A DNA stretch of 31,944 nt from Aphodosoma sp045658305. Lineage in GTDB: Bacteria > Bacteroidota > Bacteroidia > Bacteroidales > Paludibacteraceae. This document shows, one piece after another, positions 23,564 to 29,657 of the stretch. Location: NCBI GenBank assembly GCA_045658305.1, contig JAZOUT010000166.1:1-31944 (forward strand), in the 5' to 3' direction. Each line of letters opens with the position of its first letter. Positions within the stretch are counted from its first letter, which is position 1. The position numbers were made by a program, and so were the translations under genes. The notes beneath the pieces are model-generated. The model was not told the DNA's origin. It ran no database searches and saw nothing but the letters and a program-made list of their open reading frames with translations.

Positions 23564-23714
23564 GGTGTTTTGTGAGACAAAGGGTGTGTTGTTACTAAAA
23601 AAAATACGCGTACATTATTAATAATATTTATATATAGGTGTATTATATATTTTTTCTAATAGTCTCATAAAATAGGATGTGAGATTTGTGAGACTTTTGA
23701 GATTTATGAGATTT

Positions 23715-24033
23715 ATTACTCCCTTCGGTCGTGATAGTTACTATGCTCGGCATAATGAGTAAACTCCTTCTGCTCTCGCTTATCGTAACTATTACTCCCT
23801 TTTAGTCGTGATAGTTACTATGCTCGGCATAATGCAAATAAATTTGCCTTCTGCTCTCGCTTATCGTAACTATTACTCCCTTTTAGTCGTGATAGTTACT
23901 ATGCTCGGCATAATGCAAATAAATTTGCCTTCTGCTCTCGCTTATCGTAACTATTACTCCCTTTCGGTCGTGATAGTTACTATGCTCGGCATAATGCAAA
24001 TAAATTTGCCTTCTGCGCTCACTTATCGAAATT
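23715..24033 (+). repeat. Four tandem family A structured units
   Basis: Units begin at 23715 (76 bases), 23791, 23872 and 23953 (81 bases each). Each has the flank ACTCCCTTYNGTCGTG, outer stem ATAGTTAC/GTAACTAT, TATGC-TCG-GCATA, a small hairpin with AA loop, and the linker CTTCTGCTCTCGCTTATC. The small hairpin is GAGT-AA-ACTC in unit 1 but GCAAAT-AA-ATTTGC in units 2-4. The right outer stem is degraded in unit 4 (GAAATTAT), where the array meets the repressor stop codon. There are no unique spacers, so it is not CRISPR. Confidence 0.9.
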
Positions 24034-24763
24034 ATTCTACTTGGATGCTACCAACAACTAGTGCGAGTGAGCGGATTTCGGATTTGCGAAGTGTGAATGG
24101 TGCGTAGTCGGGATTGTCGGAGTGGCAGAGGATGAGTTCTTCATCGTCGGATGGGCGAATGCGTTTGACCATTGGTCCTTCTTCGGAGTCGATGACATAG
24201 ACTTTGCCACACTGGATGTTGCGTGATTCGCGAACTCGACGACACGCTAAAATGTCGCCATTGGCATAGGTGGGATACATGGAGTTGCCTGTTACGCGAA
24301 TCAAAAACTCGGCTCCTGCATCGACAAGATATGGTACAACCATTTGGTCGCACTCGTTGATGTTGATACCTTCGGCATCGACTCCATTCCAACCTGCTAC
24401 GGCTGACACTGGGAGGAGAGGGAGAGAGAATTGAGAATTGAGAATTGAGAATTTTTTTGAACGTGTATTATTGTTACAATATTGTTCGACATCTGCCATT
24501 GTAGATAAATTGACAAATGGGTCGTTTTTTTCCATCAAGCCCTCGCCGAGCATTATCCATTCGAGCGAGATTTGTGGATAGTTTTGCGCAAGTCGGGCTA
24601 CGACTTCGGTGCTAACATTGAGTCTGCCTGATAGAGTTTCTGATAATTTGGTAGGTGTGATGAACAGTTTATTCGAAATTTCGAATTTTGTTTCGGCATA
24701 TCCTCTTTCAAGTAGGTAAAAAATAGCCTCATTGAACCTCTTGTTTATCAAACTTTTATCCAT
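24032..24763 (-). CDS. S24 self-cleaving transcriptional repressor (LexA/CI-like)
   Basis: The product has 243 residues. An N-terminal helix-turn-helix (about 22-60, FEISNKLFITPTKLSETLSG..) is followed by a hinge and a C-terminal S24 peptidase domain with the Ala-Gly cleavage site (VSAVAG, 119-124), Ser161 in TGNSMYPTYANGD and Lys200 in GPMVKRI. Such repressors hold prophage-like genes silent and cleave themselves when RecA is activated by DNA damage. The hinge just before the cleavage site (SILNSQFSL) is encoded by a GAATTGA heptamer array (24428-24455). A 16-bp palindrome (24671-24686) inside the 5' part of the gene resembles sequence in the switch region. Its promoter faces that of the gam operon. 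Confidence 0.92.
   Translation of the reverse strand: MDKSLINKRFNEAIFYLLERGYAETKFEISNKLFITPTKLSETLSGRLNVSTEVVARLAQNYPQISLEWIMLGEGLMEKNDPFVNLSTMADVEQYCNNNTRSKKFSILNSQFSLPLLPVSAVAGWNGVDAEGININECDQMVVPYLVDAGAEFLIRVTGNSMYPTYANGDILACRRVRESRNIQCGKVYVIDSEEGPMVKRIRPSDDEELILCHSDNPDYAPFTLRKSEIRSLALVVGSIQVE
24428..24455 (+). repeat. Heptamer array (GAATTGA)3 inside the repressor gene
   Basis: Three exact GAATTGA units and one GAATTTT. They encode part of the flexible hinge of the repressor on the minus strand; a purine-rich run precedes them. Confidence 0.9.
24671..24686. promoter_or_regulatory. 16-bp perfect palindrome, possible operator
   Basis: ATTCGAAATTTCGAAT lies in the N-terminal coding part of the repressor. 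Its core TTCGAAATTT also occurs at 24866-24875 between the two facing promoters, so both may be bound by the repressor. It could be chance in AT-rich DNA. Confidence 0.35.
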
Positions 24764-24800
24764 GATTTTGAAAAATAGTTGAAAAATGAGTTGAAAAATA

Positions 24801-24832
24801 TTTGGTCACAATTGCAATAGTTCGTAACTTTG
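24801..24832 (+). promoter_or_regulatory. Rightward promoter of the gam operon
   Basis: TTTG (24801-24804), a 20-base spacer and TAACTTTG (24825-24832) match both Bacteroidota promoter elements well. Transcription would start near 24840 and read toward gam at 25043. Confidence 0.65.
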
Positions 24833-24879
24833 CATCGTAAAAATCGAATAAGAAATTTGTGTCTTTTCGAAATTTTCGG

Positions 24880-24887
24880 CAAAGTTA
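24880..24887 (-). promoter_or_regulatory. Leftward promoter of the repressor gene
   Basis: The minus strand reads TAACTTTG, embedded in a 13-base sequence (24879-24891) that is the exact inverted repeat of 24821-24833. Transcription would start near 24873 and run toward the repressor, across the start of the rightward promoter. Confidence 0.5.
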
Positions 24888-24941
24888 CGAATTTTACTAA
24901 TATAAACTACTATTTATTAACTATTTTTAACTAAAAACAAT

Positions 24942-25025
24942 AAAGACAGAATAACATAAGAACAAAAATCGATATAATGTTAAAGGAAAAACGATAAAAA
25001 TTATGTCGTTATGTTCTTTTGTCTT
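24942..25025. repeat. Family H hairpin in the gam leader
   Basis: AAGACA..TAACATAA (24943-24959) can pair with TTATGTT..TGTCTT (25009-25025). The same GACATAAGAACATAA-type motif recurs at 28497-28569, 29573-29628 and 31650-31754. Confidence 0.6.
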
Positions 25026-25042
25026 CTAAAATCAAAATTATT

Positions 25043-25552
25043 ATGACTAAAAGAACTAAATCTATTGCGGACGTTGAGAGTCCGGAGCAAAGGGAAATTG
25101 CGGTTGCTGTTGCTAACTATGCATTGAAATCGGCTGCGTTGACACAGGGGAATGTGTCGCTCAACCAGGACTTAGTGGAGACTCGCGACCGACACGAAGC
25201 AGAACTGAAAACGCTGAAACCTGAACGCGACACTGCGCTATCGGCTGTGCAACAAATCGCTGAATCGAATCGTAAGAAATTGTTTCGCTCGACGAAATGT
25301 TTGCGAACATCGTTTGGTGTGGTGGGTTTTCGTAAAAATCGAATGACTTTTACGTTCAAACCTGGCGAAACGATGGAAACGGTGTTGCAGAAATTGAAAA
25401 TGCGTCGTCCTGACCTAATCGTAACAAAAGAGGTGGTGTCGAAAAATCGGTTGTATGCGGCGAGAAATGATGAGGGTTTCCGTCAGCTTATGGATGAGGT
25501 GGGAATTCAGATTAATGAGGATGAGAAATTTTATATTAAGTTGAATGATTAA
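25043..25552 (+). CDS. Gam-like host-nuclease inhibitor protein
   Basis: The product has 169 residues from the ATG at 25043. The N-terminal half is a charged coiled coil (VNLNQDLVETRDRHEAELKTLKPERDTALSAVQQIAES-type region, about 40-80). The C-terminal part (SFGVVGFRKN.. ETVLQKLKMRRPDLIVTKEVVSKNRL) matches the Mu Gam family, which binds double-strand DNA ends like Ku and shields them from RecBCD. It is the first gene of the rightward operon controlled from the switch region and supports a phage-related origin of the island. Confidence 0.85.
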   Translation: MTKRTKSIADVESPEQREIAVAVANYALKSAALTQGNVSLNQDLVETRDRHEAELKTLKPERDTALSAVQQIAESNRKKLFRSTKCLRTSFGVVGFRKNRMTFTFKPGETMETVLQKLKMRRPDLIVTKEVVSKNRLYAARNDEGFRQLMDEVGIQINEDEKFYIKLND

Positions 25553-25612
25553 TTATTCAGACAGAATGACAATTTTTTAGACATAAAGACATAAGAACAT
25601 AATTTTCTCTTT

Positions 25613-25670
25613 TGACATACGCTTTGCTACACCTATGGTGTATCTCAGCGAAAAAAAGACAGGTTTTTAA
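25613..25670 (+). repeat. Family B structured element, copy 3
   Basis: The inner stem TACACC-TAT-GGTGTA (25628-25642) and outer stem CGCT/AGCG replace the TGAAACT/AGTTTCA and CGCC/GGCG stems of copies 1-2, while TGACATACG and AAAAAGACAGGTTTTTAA flanks are kept. Confidence 0.75.
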
Positions 25671-25712
25671 TTTTTTAGACAGAATGACATAATGACAAAT
25701 TTTATTACTCTT

Positions 25713-25770
25713 AACATGTGCATCGCTAAAAACTAAAGTTTTTATCTCTACAAAAAAATGACAGGTTTTT
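25713..25770 (+). repeat. Family B structured element, copy 4
   Basis: The inner stem TAAAAACT-AA-AGTTTTTA (25727-25744) has intact flanks CATCGC and ATCTC and the right flank ATGACAGGTTTTTAAG. The outer stem is degraded in this copy. Confidence 0.65.
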
Positions 25771-25822
25771 AAGTTACATTTATTAATATGTCTTTTTGTC
25801 TAAAAAAACAAAAGAATGATTT

Positions 25823-27133
25823 ATGACTTTTGCAAAGAAATGGGAGGGGATGTTGCCCTCGATATTGAATCTTATTATACGGAATGCTAAGTCGGATGCC
25901 GATGCTGATATGATGACGCTGGCGACTTTGGCTTCGATGTCGGCGTGTTTGCCGAATGTGCAGGGGTTGTATGACAACCGTGTGGTGTACCCGAATTTGT
26001 TCCTCTTTATCTCGGCACCTGCTTCGGCTGGTAAGGGTCGATTGATGATGGTAAAAAAGATTGTTGAGCCGATTCATCGCGAATTGCGCCAGGCGTACAA
26101 TGATGAGTTAGCCCAATTTCAACAAGAGATGGAGGAGAAGGGTAAAACGATAAATGTGGATGTGAAAGTGCCTCAAACTATGCTGTTTATGCCAGCCAAC
26201 TCGTCGTCGACTGCGCTCTATCAGACACTGCACGACTGCGGTGGGTCGGGGTTGATATTCGAGACCGAAGCCGATACGCTAGCGAATATGTTGAAGCAGG
26301 ACTACGGCAACTTCTCCGACGGACTGCGCAAGGCATTTCACCACGAAATGGTGAGCTACATGCGACGCAAAGAGCGCGAGTGGGTGGAGATAGAGGATCC
26401 ACAACTTTCGGTAGTGCTAGCAGGTACTCCACGACAAATACTCAACCTGATACCCGATGCCGAAAATGGTTTGTTTTCGCGATTTATAGTGTTACGAATG
26501 AGTCTTAACGAAATGTGGAAAAACGTGTTTGCTACGGAGGTGGGGTGTGAGTCCGACGATGAAGTGTTTGCCGAATTCGGACGTAGATTTTTTCGTTTCT
26601 ATAAGCATCTGTGCGACCTAGATGGCGAGATAAAATTTGTCCTCACTCGTGCACAGGAGGAGCAATTTAATCATCATTTTGCACAACTGCAAGCGGGTAT
26701 GATTGACCGTGAGGGCTACGACATGGTGGCATCGGTGCGCCGATTGGGATTGATAACATTTCGATTGGCAATGATACTGAGCGTGTTGCGCCTCGAAGGT
26801 GAGGAGATTGACTCGTGTAGGCAATTGATTTGCTCTAGTGAAGATTTTGACGTAGCAATGGAGATGACCAAAGCACTAGTGACGCATGCAGTGGAGGTGT
26901 ATCACGAAATGAGCGAAAATGCAGAAAACGCAAATGCGCAAGTGGGTGTGAAATTGACGCATAAGCGCGAATTGTTGTGCCGTTTGGAGTCTAAATTCGC
27001 GCTAGCCGATGCAATTGTCATCGGACGAGAAATGAATTTAAGCGAACGAACAATAAATAGCTACTTGCGTGAGATGGTGGCGGAAAATATAGTAAAAAGA
27101 GTGAAGCATGGAGTGTATGAAAAGAATTTATAA
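25823..27133 (+). CDS. DUF3987 domain protein (primase/helicase-like ATPase)
   Basis: The product has 436 residues without membrane segments. The N-terminal region has a P-loop-like ISAPASAGKGRL (63-74), followed by a coiled stretch and FETEADTLANMLKQDYGNFSDGLRKAFHHEMVSY (about 145-180), as in DUF3987 proteins, which sit in Bacteroidota mobile elements and are related to VirE/primase-helicase modules. The C-terminus (370-436, ..IVIGREMNLSERTINSYLREMVAENIVKRV) is a winged helix-turn-helix. It was probably a replication-associated factor of the element. GC content is noticeably higher than in the restriction operon. The DUF4248-like gene overlaps its end by 17 bases. Confidence 0.82.
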   Translation: MTFAKKWEGMLPSILNLIIRNAKSDADADMMTLATLASMSACLPNVQGLYDNRVVYPNLFLFISAPASAGKGRLMMVKKIVEPIHRELRQAYNDELAQFQQEMEEKGKTINVDVKVPQTMLFMPANSSSTALYQTLHDCGGSGLIFETEADTLANMLKQDYGNFSDGLRKAFHHEMVSYMRRKEREWVEIEDPQLSVVLAGTPRQILNLIPDAENGLFSRFIVLRMSLNEMWKNVFATEVGCESDDEVFAEFGRRFFRFYKHLCDLDGEIKFVLTRAQEEQFNHHFAQLQAGMIDREGYDMVASVRRLGLITFRLAMILSVLRLEGEEIDSCRQLICSSEDFDVAMEMTKALVTHAVEVYHEMSENAENANAQVGVKLTHKRELLCRLESKFALADAIVIGREMNLSERTINSYLREMVAENIVKRVKHGVYEKNL

Positions 27134-27305
27134 ATCAGATTTGGCGCGTGCGGCGGGGGTGTCGATGTCAACTATGCAACGATGGTGCCGTGAGCATCAG
27201 GCTGAACTTACCGCCCGATTTACACCCTCGAGGGCGAAGATTTTGCATCCGCTGGCAGTGAGATATTTGTGTGAGCATTATTGTATCGAGTTGCCAGAGA
27301 AGTAG
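27117..27305 (+). CDS. Small DUF4248-like helix-turn-helix protein
   Basis: The product has 62 residues from the ATG at 27117 (an in-frame ATG at 27108 is possible). It overlaps the end of the DUF3987 gene, so it is translationally coupled. The sequence RIYKSDLARAAGVSMSTMQRWCREH is a helix-turn-helix, and ILHPLAVRYLCEHYCIEL ends it, much like DUF4248 proteins that accompany DUF3987 in Bacteroides. It may be a DNA-binding accessory factor; the family name is tentative. Confidence 0.65.
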   Translation: MKRIYKSDLARAAGVSMSTMQRWCREHQAELTARFTPSRAKILHPLAVRYLCEHYCIELPEK

Positions 27306-27381
27306 AGAAGTAGAGTATAGAGCCTCTCAATCTTATGTGGATTGGGGGGCGTTTGATTTTTGAAATTCATTTTTCGGACTC

Positions 27382-27412
27382 TTGTATAAATGGATTTTTT
27401 TTTGTATCTTTG
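27382..27412 (+). promoter_or_regulatory. Promoter of trpS
   Basis: TTG (27382-27384), a 20-base spacer and TATCTTTG (27405-27412) match the -33/-7 arrangement, 65 bases before trpS. Confidence 0.55.
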
Positions 27413-27423
27413 CACTTTATCAA

Positions 27424-27451
27424 TGCATAATGTACAATGCATAATGCACAA
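27424..27451 (+). repeat. Degenerate heptamer array in the trpS leader
   Basis: Four units of the form TGYAYAA (TGCATAA, TGTACAA, TGCATAA, TGCACAA). The last is the exact ruvA/porD-type heptamer. Confidence 0.8.
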
Positions 27452-27476
27452 TTATGAATTTAATTTATAAAATGAT

Positions 27477-28466
27477 ATGAAAGAGACTGTTGTAAGTGGT
27501 ATTCGCCCTACGGGCAATTTGCATTTGGGTAATTATTTTGGCGCTGTGAAGAGTTTTTTGCAGATGCAAAATGACTATAATTGCTACTTTTTTATTGCGG
27601 ACTGGCACTCGCTCACTACGCGTCCGAAACCTGAAAATATTGTGAATAGTGCACGCACGATTCTTGCGGAGTATTTGGCTTGTGGCCTCGACCCTGAGAA
27701 ATCGACTATATATGTGCAAAGCGACGTGAAAGAGGTGTTGGAACTATACCTTTTCCTCAATATGAATGCTTATCTTGGCGAGTTGGAGCGTTGCACTACG
27801 TTCAAAGAGAAGGCACGTAAACAACCTGACAACGTGAATGCTGGATTGCTCACTTATCCTACACTCATGGCGGCGGATATTTTGCTTCACCGTGCTGTGA
27901 AGGTGCCTGTGGGTAAGGACCAAGAGCAAAATATGGAGATGGCACGTAAGTTTGCTCGTCGCTTTAACACGATGTATGGTGTGGAATTCTTCCCAGAGCC
28001 TCAGAACTTCTCACTCAGCGAAAAAGCTGTGAAAATCCCTGGTCTTGATGGTTCGGGCAAGATGGGCAAGTCGGAAGGCAACTGCATCTACTTGATGGAC
28101 GATGAGGCTACAATCAAGAAAAAAGTGATGAAGGCGGTGACTGACCAAGGTCCGCAAGAGCCTAATAGCACTCGCCCTGAGGTGATTGAGAATTTGTTTA
28201 CGTTCCTCAGCATCGTGTCTACGCCTGACACTTATCAATATTTTGACGAGAAATGGAACGATTGCTCGATTCGTTATGGCGACTTGAAGAAACAGTTGGC
28301 AGCGGATATTGCGGCATTCAATGCTCCGATACGTGAGCGTTTGGATGAATATATGGCTAACACTGAGTTGTTGGACCGCATTGCTCGTGAGGGAGCTGAA
28401 AAGGCTCGTGAGAGCGCAAGAAAAACAATTGATGAGGTGCGCCAAATTATTGGTTTCCGTAGATGA
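27477..28466 (+). CDS. trpS: Tryptophanyl-tRNA synthetase
   Basis: This enzyme charges tRNA-Trp with tryptophan. The product has 329 residues, typical of the bacterial enzyme. The class I signatures are present: the HIGH-type motif NLHLGNYFG (14-22) after GIRPTG, and the KMSKS-type motif KMGKS (195-199) in GSGKMGKSEGN. Other family segments (YFFIADWHSL, LMAADILLHRA, VPVGKDQEQNME) are intact. It starts host DNA right of the island, with its own promoter. Confidence 0.97.
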   Translation: MKETVVSGIRPTGNLHLGNYFGAVKSFLQMQNDYNCYFFIADWHSLTTRPKPENIVNSARTILAEYLACGLDPEKSTIYVQSDVKEVLELYLFLNMNAYLGELERCTTFKEKARKQPDNVNAGLLTYPTLMAADILLHRAVKVPVGKDQEQNMEMARKFARRFNTMYGVEFFPEPQNFSLSEKAVKIPGLDGSGKMGKSEGNCIYLMDDEATIKKKVMKAVTDQGPQEPNSTRPEVIENLFTFLSIVSTPDTYQYFDEKWNDCSIRYGDLKKQLAADIAAFNAPIRERLDEYMANTELLDRIAREGAEKARESARKTIDEVRQIIGFRR

Positions 28467-28485
28467 TGTTTTTTTAGACAGGAAG

Positions 28486-28571
28486 ACACGAAAATAAAAA
28501 AGACATAAGAACATAATAACAAAATTTATTATACCATATTTTTTATGTTTTTCTGTTATTATGTCTTTTAA
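28486..28571. repeat. Family H hairpin after trpS
   Basis: AAAAGACATAA (28497-28507 region) pairs with TTATGTCTTTT (28559-28569), with an inner AACATAA/TTATGTT stem. About 85 bases closely match 31670-31754. It could act as a bidirectional terminator. Confidence 0.7.
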
Positions 28572-28593
28572 AAATAAAAAATCATGTTCTCAT

Positions 28594-28675
28594 GTCACTT
28601 TTCGCTTCGCTCAAGATTTTTGTTGCGCTCGGCAACTGAAGTAAACTTCGTTGCTCTCGCTTATCACAAAAATTC
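28594..28675 (+). repeat. Family A structured element, copy before the EamA gene
   Basis: The outer stem ATTTTTGT (28616-28623) / ACAAAAAT (28666-28673), inner TGC..GCA, hairpin GAAGT-AA-ACTTC and the linker TTGCTCTCGCTTATC are seen. The left flank differs from the ACTCCC type. Confidence 0.75.
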
Positions 28676-28696
28676 ATGTCTATAAATAGTAAAAAT

Positions 28697-29584
28697 ATGA
28701 AAAACGGAAATATTGCGGCTTATGTGGGTATAATGATTGCGATGACTGTGTGGTCGTGTTCGTTTTTGTTTACCCAAGAGGCGTTGAAGAGTTTTAATCC
28801 AATCACGGTGGTGACGCTTCGCATTGGTTTGGCGACGGCGTTGTTGGGACTATATGGTTGGGTGGCAGGCAGATTGCAGAAGCCACGTAAACAGGATGTG
28901 TGGTTGTTTTTGTTGGGTGGTGCGTTTCAGCCGTTTAGTTACTTCATGTGCGAAACATACGGATTGGCGATGACAAGCGCGACGGTAACGTCGGTGGTGA
29001 TGGCGATGATACCATTGTTTGCTCCACTGGTGGCATGGGTGCTATTGCGCGAGCGAGTGACGTGGATGAATATGGTGGGTATTGTGGTGTCGATGGTGGG
29101 TGTGATGATGCTGGTGGTAGAGAAGGGCGATATTAACGTGAGCGCAGGAGGATTGGTGGTGTTGATGGGTGCAGTGATGTCGGCTGCGATGTATTCGACT
29201 ATATTGCGCAAGATACCAGGTGAATATACAAACGTGAGCATCGTGTTTTGGGTGCATGCGTCGAGTTTGATATTTTTTATACCTACATTCTTGATGTTCG
29301 ACTTGCAGAATTGGGGTGCGAGAGAGGTGTTGCCGATGTCGGTGATGGCGATTGTGGTGTTGGCTGTGATGGCGTCGGTGGTGTGCTTTGTGTTGTTTTG
29401 CTTTGTGGTGCGTAGGATAGGTGTGGCGAGAGCAAATGCGTTCAACAATGTGATGCCAGCAATCACGGCGTTGGCGGTGTGGATGATATATGGCGAGGCT
29501 ATACCAGCGATGAAGTGGGTCGGCATTGTGATAGTGATAGTGGGACTTTTCGTTTCGCAAGGAGTTGATTTTAAAAGACGATAA
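28697..29584 (+). CDS. EamA/DMT-family permease
   Basis: The product has 295 residues from the ATG at 28697; an in-frame ATG at 28676, directly after a repeat element, is less likely but possible. About ten hydrophobic helices in two EamA repeats (first opening IAAYVGIMIAMTVWSCSFLFTQEAL) mark a drug/metabolite transporter of the inner membrane. The substrate cannot be told. A related permease follows, 28% or more similar by eye in the first helices (both have the FW/VW..S..L..F..K/E..AL start and AYGLAM/CEAEAL segments), suggesting an old tandem duplication. Confidence 0.88.
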   Translation: MKNGNIAAYVGIMIAMTVWSCSFLFTQEALKSFNPITVVTLRIGLATALLGLYGWVAGRLQKPRKQDVWLFLLGGAFQPFSYFMCETYGLAMTSATVTSVVMAMIPLFAPLVAWVLLRERVTWMNMVGIVVSMVGVMMLVVEKGDINVSAGGLVVLMGAVMSAAMYSTILRKIPGEYTNVSIVFWVHASSLIFFIPTFLMFDLQNWGAREVLPMSVMAIVVLAVMASVVCFVLFCFVVRRIGVARANAFNNVMPAITALAVWMIYGEAIPAMKWVGIVIVIVGLFVSQGVDFKRR

Positions 29585-29628
29585 TAACATAAGAACATAA
29601 ATTTTTATGTAGTTTTGTTCTTCTGTCT
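29573..29628. repeat. Family H hairpin between the two permease genes
   Basis: AGAACA (29592-29597) pairs with TGTTCT (29616-29621), and AAAAGAC with TGTCTTT further out. It begins within the last codons of the first permease and may separate the two genes transcriptionally. Confidence 0.55.
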
Positions 29629-29657
29629 TTATTAAAAATAAACTAAAAAACTAATAT

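Larger units (their letters stand above)
23287..24031. other. Repeat-rich intergenic region between R-M operon and repressor
   Basis: No believable gene in these 745 bases. In order it contains the methylase promoter, a doubled 14-mer (23331-23358), two 18-bp direct repeats (23374-23391 and 23447-23464), a 9-bp minisatellite (23510-23563), an AT-rich stretch with GAGAC/GTCTC inverted motifs (23570-23715) and four tandem family A units (23715-24033). A 99-codon frame across the last array is an artefact of its 81-base period. Confidence 0.75.
25553..25822. other. Repeat-filled gap between gam and the DUF3987 gene
   Basis: 270 bases without a gene. It holds GACATAAAGACATAAGAACAT-like motifs (25580-25600) and two family B elements (25613-25670 and 25713-25770), and ends in a T-rich TGTCTTTTTGTC motif before the next ATG. 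Confidence 0.7.

Noticed and set aside
23715..24033. Possible CRISPR array
   Set aside because: Units are contiguous 76-81 base tandem copies without unique spacers, and no cas genes are present.
23808..24107. 99-codon open frame over the tandem repeat array, with a 27-residue periodic translation
   Set aside because: The 81-base period is a multiple of three, so any open frame stays open across the units; no promoter or start context, and the structure conservation explains the sequence better.
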